Shown here piece after piece: positions 1 through 7,432 of a stretch of 12,454 bases of DNA. This DNA is from JADDRA01 sp051005375. GTDB lineage: Bacteria > Actinomycetota > Acidimicrobiia > Acidimicrobiales > CADCSY01. Where the stretch lies: the NCBI GenBank assembly GCA_051005375.1, contig JBPCJK010000144.1, forward strand, positions 1-12,454. The letters run 5' to 3'. The notes under the pieces are model-generated. The model made no database searches, was not told the DNA's origin, and saw only the letters and a list, made by a program, of their open reading frames with translations. Both the position numbers and the translations under genes were made by a program. Within the stretch, counting starts at the first letter, position 1, and each line of letters starts with the position of its first letter.

Positions 1-100
1 CTAGCGCGCGATCGCGGCCGCTCCCCGGGTCACCGCCCCCCCCCCCCCCCCGCCCCCCCCCCCCCCTCCCTCCCCCTCCCCTCCCCCCCCCCCGACCCAG
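1..100. other. C-rich low-complexity window edge
   Basis: From about 34 to 93 the plus strand is almost pure C with a few T and a single G. The first 33 bases contain overlapping rare-cutter sites (GCGATCGC, GCGGCCGC) and CCCGGG. No gene is supported here; the apparent minus-strand reading frame over it is a Gly/Arg-rich shadow. The tract lies just past the chdC stop codon. It may be a sequencing or assembly artefact at a contig end, a cloning junction, or a real C-tract; the sequence alone does not decide. Confidence 0.6.
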
Positions 101-793
101 TCAACCCAGGCCGACCTGGTCGAGGACCTCGTCGAGGGGAGCCACCAGGCCGGTGACGAAGGGCCCGAAGTCGGCGTAGAGGGCCGACCCGACGTCGAAG
201 CGCATGGCGTGGACGCACTCCTTCAAGTCGTCGGGGTGGACCCCGAACAGCGAGACCCCCCACTCGTAGTCGTCGAGCCCGGTGGAGCCGGTGATCAGCT
301 GCAGCACCCGTCCGGCGAAGTTACGCCCGCTGCGGCCGTGGTCGTACATGAGATCCAGCCTCTCCTCGTAGGGCAGGGTGTACCAGTTCTGGCCCACGTT
401 GCGGCGCTTGGACATGGGATAGAAGCAGAACGCACGCATGCCCTCGGGTGGCAACGTCGGGTACAGCCGAGCCTGCCGTGCCTTTTCTGGCACCCCTTTG
501 GCGTACTCGGAGACCTCGGTGAGCGAGACGTAGGAGTCGACGATGTCGAGCCCGGCGCCCTGGAGGTCGCGCTGGAGGGCCCGCAGCTGCCACAGGTCGG
601 GACCGATGGCCATGAACCCGAGGTCGGCCTTGTGGCCGAGCACGGCGAGGGGGACGACCTGGTGGGCGCCGGCCTCGGCCCGCTTCACCGCCGTGCACAC
701 CGCCTGGGAATCGCTCCCGGGACGGACCCGACAGAACAGGTGGACCACCGCCCACCCCTCGGCGGGGACGACGGGCTGGAGGTTCTCGCTCAT
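101..793 (-). CDS. chdC: Coproheme decarboxylase ChdC (HemQ), chlorite dismutase family
   Basis: The 230-residue product matches ChdC/HemQ, which makes the last step of the coproporphyrin-dependent haem pathway: H2O2-driven decarboxylation of two coproheme propionates to give haem b in the cytosol. Visible signatures are the block YPMSKRRN (126-132), the QNWY motif whose Tyr138 corresponds to the catalytic tyrosine, His152 in DHGR as the expected proximal haem ligand, and the C-terminal blocks GSTGLDDYEWGVSLF (169-183) and MRFD (197-200). These blocks resemble Firmicute-type ChdC closely. The frame stays open upstream to 919, but the ATG at 793 fits the family length and removes overlap with the divergent antitoxin gene. 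There is no Shine-Dalgarno sequence; a TAGCGT box lies 7 nt upstream. The gene is complete at its 3' end despite being near the window edge. Family assignment is firm. Confidence 0.93.
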   Translation of the reverse strand: MSENLQPVVPAEGWAVVHLFCRVRPGSDSQAVCTAVKRAEAGAHQVVPLAVLGHKADLGFMAIGPDLWQLRALQRDLQGAGLDIVDSYVSLTEVSEYAKGVPEKARQARLYPTLPPEGMRAFCFYPMSKRRNVGQNWYTLPYEERLDLMYDHGRSGRNFAGRVLQLITGSTGLDDYEWGVSLFGVHPDDLKECVHAMRFDVGSALYADFGPFVTGLVAPLDEVLDQVGLG

Positions 794-800
794 CGCTTGC

Positions 801-829
801 ACGCTACCGGCGCCCTGAGGTCGTGGAAA
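801..829 (-). promoter_or_regulatory. Predicted chdC promoter, leaderless type
   Basis: Read on the minus strand, TTTCCA (824-829) and TAGCGT (801-806) are separated by 17 bp and fit a sigma70-like -35/-10 pair. Only 7 nt separate the -10 box from the ATG at 793, so transcription would start at or next to the start codon. The nonamer CGGTAGCGT also precedes otsB. Prediction from sequence only. Confidence 0.42.
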
Positions 830-846
830 AAACGCTCCCTCGCAGC

Positions 847-869
847 CATGACTATGCTTAGTGGTCATG
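847..869. promoter_or_regulatory. Dyad operator and -10 box of the toxin-antitoxin pair
   Basis: CATGAC (847-852) and GTCATG (864-869) form an inverted repeat that extends by one mismatch and one further pair. Between the arms lies TATGCT (853-858), a good -10 box 8 nt before the antitoxin ATG at 867. A dyad that covers the -10 element and the start codon is what an autorepressing Phd/YefM antitoxin would be expected to bind. The dyad is seen; operator function is inferred. Confidence 0.45.
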
Positions 870-1136
870 AGCAGCGGATATGCGGTCGAGCCCCGAGTGG
901 TGATGGCTAGCACGTTCAAGGCTCAGTGCCTGGCCCTGCTCGACCAGGTGGCGGTGACCAAGGTTCCCATCGTGGTGACCAAGCGGGGCCGACCCATCGC
1001 CCGCCTGGTCCCTCTTTCTGACCCCGACGCCGGGCACGACACCATGGGCAGCGTCCGGCTGCTGGCTGCGGACGACGAGTCCTACCTCTCTACCGGCGAG
1101 AGATGGGAGGCCGACACCGACATCGAGACCGGGTGA
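867..1136 (+). CDS. vapB: Phd/YefM-type antitoxin of a type II toxin-antitoxin pair
   Basis: The 89-residue protein has the Phd/YefM antitoxin core: FKAQCLALLDQVA (17-29), then IVVTKRGRPIARLVPL (35-50), the usual 'VVxTKRGkPVARLVP' strand-turn-strand of the DNA-binding and dimerisation domain. The charged C-terminal tail (about 64-89) is where such antitoxins wrap their toxin. The ATG at 867 was preferred over GTG 861 because it sits 8 nt after a TATGCT box; ATG 903 would cut into the conserved N-terminal region. The stop overlaps the start of the PIN-domain gene by 4 bp (GTGA), so the two are probably translationally coupled. It should neutralise the PIN toxin and repress its own promoter. 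Family is confident; the precise cognate partner rests on adjacency. Confidence 0.87.
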   Translation: MSSGYAVEPRVVMASTFKAQCLALLDQVAVTKVPIVVTKRGRPIARLVPLSDPDAGHDTMGSVRLLAADDESYLSTGERWEADTDIETG

Positions 1137-1534
1137 TCCTCCTCGACACCCACGTCCTGTTGTGGTGGCAGGCGGGAGGCGAGCGCCTGTCGGCGCGGGC
1201 GGCGCGAGCAATCGCCGACGCCGAGGCGGTCCTGGTCAGCCCCGTCACCTGCTGGGAGGTGGCCTCCCTGATGGTCAAGGGCCGCATCGCCCTCGACCGG
1301 GACGTCTACCGCTGGGTGGCCGACCTCCTCTCGGGCGAGCACGTCTCTCTCGCTCCCCTGTCGGCGCAAGCGGCGGTGGGGGCGGCCCTGCTTCCGTCGG
1401 TCAGCTTCCCCGGTGACCCCGCCGATCGCCTTCTCTACGCCACCGCCCGGGAGCTGGTGGTGCCCTTCGTCACCAAGGATGGGCAGATCCGGGACTACGC
1501 CCGGCAGGCCAAGGACGTGAGGACGCTGTGGTGA
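1133..1534 (+). CDS. vapC: PIN-domain ribonuclease toxin (VapC family)
   Basis: The 133-residue protein is a PIN-domain protein of the VapC / Sll0205-like group, expected to be a Mg2+-dependent ribonuclease that inhibits translation when freed from its antitoxin. It opens with ILLDTHVLLWW (Asp5 is the first metal-binding acid), has SPVTCWEVASL (Glu42), GDPADRLLYATA (Asp95/Asp98) and VTKDGQIRDY (Asp116), so the full acidic quartet is present and the enzyme looks intact. An ATG start at 1103 is possible in the same frame, but it adds an Arg/His-rich stretch lying inside the antitoxin gene. The GTG at 1133, whose GTGA overlaps the antitoxin stop, puts Asp5 where the family has it. RNA target cannot be read from sequence. 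Confidence 0.88.
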   Translation: MILLDTHVLLWWQAGGERLSARAARAIADAEAVLVSPVTCWEVASLMVKGRIALDRDVYRWVADLLSGEHVSLAPLSAQAAVGAALLPSVSFPGDPADRLLYATARELVVPFVTKDGQIRDYARQAKDVRTLW

Positions 1535-1551
1535 GAGCCGCTGTACCACTT

Positions 1552-1569
1552 ACGGCGATAATCCGCCGT
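1552..1569. terminator. Small hairpin after the toxin gene, overlapping a possible promoter
   Basis: ACGGCG (1552-1557) pairs with CGCCGT (1564-1569) across a 6 nt AT-rich loop. It lies 18 nt past the PIN-toxin stop and has no T-run, so as a terminator it is weak. The loop contains GATAAT (1557-1562), which could instead be the -10 box of the downstream SpoIID-domain gene. The two readings cannot be separated by eye. Confidence 0.3.
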
Positions 1570-1577
1570 GGGCGATA

Positions 1578-3275
1578 GTGTCCACACCCAACGTGCGATC
1601 TTCACCCCGCCCCTGCTGGTGGCGCCGGCCAGGACGGCTCCTGCTGATCGTCCTCGGGCTGGCCCTCGCCACCCCCCCCGCCGCCTCCGCCGCTCAGCCT
1701 GCCCCCGAGCCGGGGCCAGAGCCGGTCGCCGAGCCGACGGTCGTCATCGACGGCAGGGGCTGGGGGCACGGCGTGGGGATGGCCCAGGACGGCGCCCTGG
1801 CCCTGGGCCGGGAGGGCGCCTCCACCGAGGACATCCTCCAACACTTCTACCCAGGGACCACGATGGGCCAGGGGGGCGGCGAGCTGCGGGTGGTGGTGGC
1901 GCCCGGCACCGGCGACGGTGCGGTCGTCTCCTTTCCCGGCGGGGGCGAGGTCCGCAGCTCCCGTGACGGCCCCCAGGGCCGCGGCTTCCCGCTGAAGGTG
2001 GCTCCGGGGGGTTCGGTGCGCCTGCGCTTCGACGGCGCCTACCGAGCCGAGCCCGTCGGCGGGGCCACGGTTGCCGCCCAGTCAGTGACTGGCCCCGCTG
2101 TCCTCGATGCTCCTGCCGCCCAGAGCCAGGACGGCGGCCTGCTGGGCGGCTTAATCGGCGGCGGCTCATCGACCACGGCGCCGCCCCCGCCACCCCCGCC
2201 TCCCCCGACCGCTGACCAGCCGTCGGGTGCCAGCGGCCCGGCGGGATCACCAGCTGGGGAACCGGCCCCACCCTCTCCGCCGGCCGAGAACGTCGCCACC
2301 TCGGGGTCGGCCCTGTGGGCGGTTCCGGCCCGGGGCGCCACGGTGGGCGTCCCTTCCCGCAGCGCCACCTATCGCGGCGTCATCCAGGCCAGCGCCGCCG
2401 GGGACGGGATCCGGCTGGTCAACCTCGTGGACGTCGAGCAGTACCTGCGGGGCATGGGGGAGGTGCGTGACAGCTCCTGGCCACGAGCGTCCTTGGGGGC
2501 TCAAGCCGTCGCCGCCCGGACCTACGCCCTGCGGGCCGTGGCCGGCGGCGGGGAACTGTGCGACACCCAGAACTGCCAGGTCTACCTGGGCCAGCAGGCC
2601 GAGTACCCAGCCATGGACGCCGCCGTCGTCGCCACCGAGGGCCAGGTGGTGCGGGCCGGGGGCAGCCTGGCCGACACTGTCTACTCCGCCAGTGGCGGCG
2701 GCATTTCGGCCACCCCCGAGGAGGGCTTCGGGACCTCGGGGGCAGGGTTGTCCTACCTCAGGGCGGTCTCCTACCCAACCGACGACCCCCAGGCCTGGGA
2801 TGTGCGCATGCCTCTGGCCCAGTTTGGTCGCCGGCTGGGCTACCCGGGCACCCTCGACGACGTCCGCATCTCTGCCGCCGGCCCCTCGGAACGCGCCCTG
2901 ACCGTCGAGTTGCTCGGCGACGCCGGGTCCCGCGAGGTCTCTGGCCTCGGGATGCGGGACCAGCTCGGACTGCGCTCCACCCTGTGGTCCCTACGGGTCG
3001 AGCGACCTCCTGCGCCCCCACCGGTGCCGGCTGCGACGACAGGTGCCTCAACCGGTGACTTCGGCCGGCGAAGGCCTTTGATTGTCGGCGGACCGAAGAG
3101 CGGCCGGCCCCTGATGTCAGGGAGCACGGCGCTGGTGGCCACCGAGACTGGACTCCCGCTCCCCCTGCGGGCAGCCTCAGGCCTGGTGGCCGGGCTCCTG
3201 CTGGCCGGGCTCTACGGCGCCCTGGCCTTCCGGGCCAGCGGCCGCCACTCTCCCCAGGTAGCTCCGGGCCCCTGA
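1578..3275 (+). CDS. Secreted, membrane-anchored SpoIID/LytB-domain protein
   Basis: The 565-residue protein starts with basic residues and a hydrophobic signal segment (about 20-39, ending AASAA). Then comes DGRGWGHGVGMAQDGALALG (58-77), ILQHFYPGT (86-94), a Gly/Pro-rich linker with nine consecutive prolines (202-210), and a SpoIID/LytB core: VEQYLRGMGEV (286-296), GAQAVAARTYALR (307-319), CDTQNCQVYLG (328-338), ATEGQVV (352-358), YSASGGG (369-375), YLRAV (393-397) and LGLRST (463-468). A C-terminal membrane span (about 531-552) follows. SpoIID is a lytic transglycosylase acting on peptidoglycan strands lacking stem peptides, and LytB-type relatives modulate amidases; Glu295 is the likely catalytic position. 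In SpoIID the GWGHGVGM block ends the domain, whereas here it comes first. The start is GTG 1578 or GTG 1593; neither has a clear ribosome site. The exact reaction is inferred from the family. Confidence 0.86.
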   Translation: MSTPNVRSSPRPCWWRRPGRLLLIVLGLALATPPAASAAQPAPEPGPEPVAEPTVVIDGRGWGHGVGMAQDGALALGREGASTEDILQHFYPGTTMGQGGGELRVVVAPGTGDGAVVSFPGGGEVRSSRDGPQGRGFPLKVAPGGSVRLRFDGAYRAEPVGGATVAAQSVTGPAVLDAPAAQSQDGGLLGGLIGGGSSTTAPPPPPPPPPTADQPSGASGPAGSPAGEPAPPSPPAENVATSGSALWAVPARGATVGVPSRSATYRGVIQASAAGDGIRLVNLVDVEQYLRGMGEVRDSSWPRASLGAQAVAARTYALRAVAGGGELCDTQNCQVYLGQQAEYPAMDAAVVATEGQVVRAGGSLADTVYSASGGGISATPEEGFGTSGAGLSYLRAVSYPTDDPQAWDVRMPLAQFGRRLGYPGTLDDVRISAAGPSERALTVELLGDAGSREVSGLGMRDQLGLRSTLWSLRVERPPAPPPVPAATTGASTGDFGRRRPLIVGGPKSGRPLMSGSTALVATETGLPLPLRAASGLVAGLLLAGLYGALAFRASGRHSPQVAPGP

Positions 3276-3284
3276 AGCAGCTGA

Positions 3285-3342
3285 CTCCGCCTGGTGGGGG
3301 CGGAGGAACGGGAAAGGCCGGCCCGAAGGCCGGCCCCGTCCC
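3285..3342. terminator. Tandem hairpins between convergent SpoIID-domain gene and groEL
   Basis: Two hairpins fill the 86 bp between convergent stops. The first pairs 3285-3291 (CTCCGCC) with 3299-3305 (GGCGGAG) around a 7 nt loop. The second pairs GGCCGGCC (3316-3323) with GGCCGGCC (3328-3335) around a CGAA tetraloop, with an outer GGG/CCC (3310-3312/3340-3342). Neither has a T-run, as is common in GC-rich actinobacteria. They could stop transcription from both directions. Confidence 0.6.
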
Positions 3343-3361
3343 ACCTGCTGATCAGGCTGGA

Positions 3362-4987
<1,626 letters not shown>

Positions 4988-5075
4988 GTGGCTCCTCCGT
5001 TTGTGACTCTGCGGGTTGCGCCCGGTCTCGGGGGTTCACCCCGGGGCGACTGGCCCGAATGGTCAGCGCTGTCAG

Positions 5076-5102
5076 TTAGCACTCTCGATGGTCGAGTGCT
5101 AA
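5076..5102. promoter_or_regulatory. CIRCE operator (HrcA binding site)
   Basis: TTAGCACTC (5076-5084), a 9 bp spacer, and GAGTGCTAA (5094-5102) match the CIRCE consensus exactly. In known systems HrcA binds this dyad and represses groE/dnaK transcription until heat shock titrates it. It lies 88 bp upstream of the groEL ATG and 55 bp upstream of the divergent gpgS start. On the groEL strand a TTGCGA hexamer at about 5128-5133 could be a -35 box, but no good -10 box is clear. Confidence 0.97.
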
Positions 5103-5157
5103 CCAGGAAACCATCCTCCGGCCCGACTCGCAACTAGGACCGCTCGGGCCCGTCCCC

Positions 5158-6018
5158 TTGCGCACCACCTCCGCCCTCCAGTACCCGCTGGACGAGCTGG
5201 TGGCGGCCAAGGGCGGGACCCGTGTCTCGGTGTGCCTGCCGGCCCGCGACGAGGCCTCGACCGTGGGCCAGATCGTAACGGTCATCGTCGAGCAGCTTAC
5301 GGGGAGTCCTGGCCTGGTCGACGAGGTGCTGGTGATCGACGACGGCTCCAGTGACGGCACCGCGGAGCGGGCCAGCGCCGCCGGCGCCCGGGTGGTGTCC
5401 GCCGCCGACGTGCTGGTCGGATGCGGGCCGGCGACCGGCAAGGGCGAGGCCCTGTGGAAGTCGGTGGCCGCCTGCCGGAGCGACGTGGTGGTGTGGTGCG
5501 ACGCCGACATCCGGGATTTCGACCACCGCTTCATCACCGGGCTCGTCGGCCCGCTGTTGACCGATCCGGCGCTCGGCTTCGTCAAAGGGTGTTACCGACG
5601 GGACCTCGACGGCCAGGCTGGTGAGGGTGGCCGGGTGACCGAGCTCGTCGCCCGACCCCTCCTGAGGTTGCTCTTCCCCCACCTGGCCGGCTTCGCCCAA
5701 CCCCTGGCCGGTGAGTGCGCCGGGAGGCGAGCGGTGTTGGAACAGGTGGCGTTCTCCGCTGGGTACGGGGTCGACCTGGGCCTGCTCATCGACGTCGCCG
5801 ATCGGATCGGTGTGGCGGCCATGGCGCAGGTGGACCTGGGACTGCGGACGCACCGGAACCGGTCTCTCGGCGAGCTGGCCCTCCAGGCCGACGAGGTCCT
5901 CGCCGTCGCCCTGACCCGGGCCGGCGTGCCGCTGTCCGCCGGCCAGCCGGCCTACCGCGGGGCCGACCGGCCACCGCTGGTCGAGGTCGCCGCATACCGC
6001 AGCCGTCCCCGGAGGTAG
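5158..6018 (+). CDS. gpgS: Glucosyl-3-phosphoglycerate synthase (GT81 family)
   Basis: The 286-residue GT-A glycosyltransferase matches mycobacterial GpgS, which joins glucose from NDP-glucose to 3-phosphoglycerate, giving glucosyl-3-phosphoglycerate. That is the precursor of glucosylglycerate and, in mycobacteria, of methylglucose lipopolysaccharides. Matching blocks: VCLPARDE (25-32), VLVIDDGSSDGT (57-68), GKGEALWKSVAA (94-105), the metal-binding DAD (115-117), GRVTELVARPLL (158-169), GYGVDLGLL (202-210) and LRTHRNRSL (229-237), with His232 as the expected second metal ligand. It lacks most of the N-terminal extension of the mycobacterial enzyme. The only start in the open frame before the first strand is TTG 5158, with no clear ribosome site, so the start is uncertain. 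It diverges from groEL around the CIRCE site and abuts the next gene with no gap. Function is confident; its role here (solute or lipopolysaccharide) is open. Confidence 0.9.
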   Translation: MRTTSALQYPLDELVAAKGGTRVSVCLPARDEASTVGQIVTVIVEQLTGSPGLVDEVLVIDDGSSDGTAERASAAGARVVSAADVLVGCGPATGKGEALWKSVAACRSDVVVWCDADIRDFDHRFITGLVGPLLTDPALGFVKGCYRRDLDGQAGEGGRVTELVARPLLRLLFPHLAGFAQPLAGECAGRRAVLEQVAFSAGYGVDLGLLIDVADRIGVAAMAQVDLGLRTHRNRSLGELALQADEVLAVALTRAGVPLSAGQPAYRGADRPPLVEVAAYRSRPRR

Positions 6019-7239
6019 CTAGCCGGCTCGCTCTGGTTCCTTCTCCGGCTCCGGTTCCTGCTCGGACTCGGACTCGGGTACGGGCCCGGCCTCGTCGTCG
6101 CCCACCTTGCGCACCACGCCCGGTCCCGGCCCCACCTCGTCGCGACTGGCCTCGAGGGCCACGTGCTCGGGGGGCTCCCCCAGCACGTAGGTGTGCCAGA
6201 GGTGGCTGATGAGGATCTTCAGCACAGCTGTTGTGGGCACGGCGATGAGCAGGCCGAAGAAGCCGCCGATGGTGCCGCCGGTCAGCAGGGCGAGCATGAC
6301 CACGGCCGGATGGAGCTTGACCGCCCGCTGCATGACCAGGGGACTGATGAAGTGGTTGTCGATCTGTTGGGCTCCGGCCATGATGCCCGCCACCCACAGG
6401 GCGGTGCCGATGTCGCGGGTGGTCAGGGCGATGACGATTCCGGGCACGGCGCCCACGTAGGGACCGATCAGGGGGACGACGTTGAAGATCCCCGCCACCA
6501 TGCCGACGATGAGCCAGAACGGCAGGTCGATCAGGGCCAGGCCGATCGACACCATGACCCCGACGATGAGCGCCACCATCAACTGGCCCCTGAAGAAGCC
6601 GCCGATTGCCCGGTTCAAGCGGCTGGCCAGGAGCATGATCTCCACCCTCGACCGCTCGGGCACCAGGGACTCAGCCACCTGTCGGAGACGGGGAAGGTCG
6701 ACGAGCAGGTAGAAGGCGATGATGGGCGCCAGGACCAGGATCAACAGCACGTGGAACAGCCGTCCGCCGAGATCGCGCACGGTGGCCACGGTGTCGCTCA
6801 GACCCGAGCCGCTGGCGCCGTCCCCGCCGCTGCCCACCTGGCTCTCCAACTCGCCCACGCTCGGCACCTTGACGATCCAGTCCTTGGACTGCTCGGCCCG
6901 GTCGTTGATCCAGCGCTCGACGTCGCCTCGCACCATGGGCAGCTCCGTGGACAGGCCACCGGCCTGGTCGGAGGCGAGAGGCGCCACGATGAGCACGACG
7001 AGGCCGACCACGGCGAAGAAGGCCAGGTAGCTGAGGGCGGTGCCGGCCAGGCGAGGAACCCGGCGACGGTGCAGGGCACTTACCCCGGGGTTGAGCAGGA
7101 ACACGATTGCGCCGGCGAGGATCAGCGGGGGCCACACCACCCGGATGACCCACGCCAACACACCAAGCAGGGCGAGGAGAGCGGCCAGGCCGACGATCGC
7201 CCACGCCACCTGGCCAGCGCGGGTGATGCGCTCGCTCAT
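6019..7239 (-). CDS. AI-2E/PerM-family membrane transporter
   Basis: The 406-residue polytopic protein belongs to the AI-2E transporter family (formerly UPF0118; PerM, YdiK, TqsA). Two N-terminal hydrophobic segments (about 11-50) and one at 66-89 precede an extracytoplasmic or loop region rich in Ser/Gly (about 90-155). Further spans follow at about 160-181, 217-240, 242-276, 278-292 and 311-345. Family signatures are IIAFYLLVDLPRL (173-185), the GFFRGQL block (214-220), FNVVPLIGPYVGAVP (252-266) and QQIDNHFISP (291-300). Members export varied substrates, including autoinducer-2 and, in others, cations or signalling compounds, so substrate is not assigned. The cytosolic tail ends in an acidic Glu/Pro/Ser-rich stretch (about 386-406). 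ATG 7239 has no Shine-Dalgarno sequence but has TACCCT 6 nt upstream. Its stop codon directly abuts that of gpgS. Confidence 0.9.
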   Translation of the reverse strand: MSERITRAGQVAWAIVGLAALLALLGVLAWVIRVVWPPLILAGAIVFLLNPGVSALHRRRVPRLAGTALSYLAFFAVVGLVVLIVAPLASDQAGGLSTELPMVRGDVERWINDRAEQSKDWIVKVPSVGELESQVGSGGDGASGSGLSDTVATVRDLGGRLFHVLLILVLAPIIAFYLLVDLPRLRQVAESLVPERSRVEIMLLASRLNRAIGGFFRGQLMVALIVGVMVSIGLALIDLPFWLIVGMVAGIFNVVPLIGPYVGAVPGIVIALTTRDIGTALWVAGIMAGAQQIDNHFISPLVMQRAVKLHPAVVMLALLTGGTIGGFFGLLIAVPTTAVLKILISHLWHTYVLGEPPEHVALEASRDEVGPGPGVVRKVGDDEAGPVPESESEQEPEPEKEPERAG

Positions 7240-7245
7240 GGGCTC

Positions 7246-7251
7246 AGGGTA
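7246..7251 (-). promoter_or_regulatory. Predicted -10 box of the AI-2E-family gene
   Basis: On the minus strand TACCCT fits TANNNT and lies 6 nt before the ATG at 7239, predicting a transcript that begins at or next to the start codon. No recognisable -35 box; that region is occupied by the inverted repeat at 7254-7280. Confidence 0.35.
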
Positions 7252-7253
7252 AT

Positions 7254-7280
7254 CGCCGCCGAACCGGAGGTTCGGCGGCG
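7254..7280. repeat. 12 bp perfect inverted repeat upstream of the AI-2E-family gene
   Basis: CGCCGCCGAACC (7254-7265) and GGTTCGGCGGCG (7269-7280) pair perfectly across a 3 nt centre. If the transcript starts at the ATG (7239), this dyad covers the spacer and -35 region and would be an operator or DNA-structural element. If transcription comes from the upstream glycerate kinase gene, it is a stable RNA hairpin and possible terminator, but no T-run follows on either strand. Confidence 0.6.
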
Positions 7281-7293
7281 AGCCTCAAGGAGT

Positions 7294-7322
7294 GGGCAGG
7301 ACCGGCAGAGCCGGCCGTGCCC
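7294..7322. terminator. Hairpin between glycerate kinase and AI-2E-family genes
   Basis: GGGCA (7294-7298) pairs with TGCCC (7318-7322) and CCGGC (7302-7306) with GCCGG (7310-7314), with a 3x3 internal loop and a 3 nt end loop. A smaller hairpin, GCGCC-TTC-GGCGC, lies at 7356-7368. Together with the dyad at 7254-7280 they occupy most of the 193 bp gap and may end the glycerate kinase transcript. No T-run. Confidence 0.35.
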
Positions 7323-7432
7323 ACACTGACTGCTTGTTGCTGGCAGCGATGGGGGGCGCCTTCGGCGCTTCGGGTCCGCCGCCAGGGGGTTGGCTTGGCT
7401 TCGCCCTGCGCCAGAGGGGCAAAGGCCGGGCT

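Noticed and set aside
209..910. 233-codon open frame on plus, antisense to chdC
   Set aside because: No domain; composition is that of a shadow of the confident chdC gene.
2039..2290. C/G-rich tract in the SpoIID-domain gene as a repeat or regulatory element
   Set aside because: It is the codon run of the proline-rich linker and needs no other explanation.
3132..3260. LPXTG-type sortase signal at the C-terminus of the SpoIID-domain protein
   Set aside because: The segment before the hydrophobic span reads TGLPLPL, not LPxTG, and a span plus a short tail is better read as a membrane anchor.
6163..7329. 388-codon open frame on plus, antisense to the AI-2E-family gene
   Set aside because: His/Gln/Asp-rich composition without any domain; it mirrors the codons of a recognised membrane protein.
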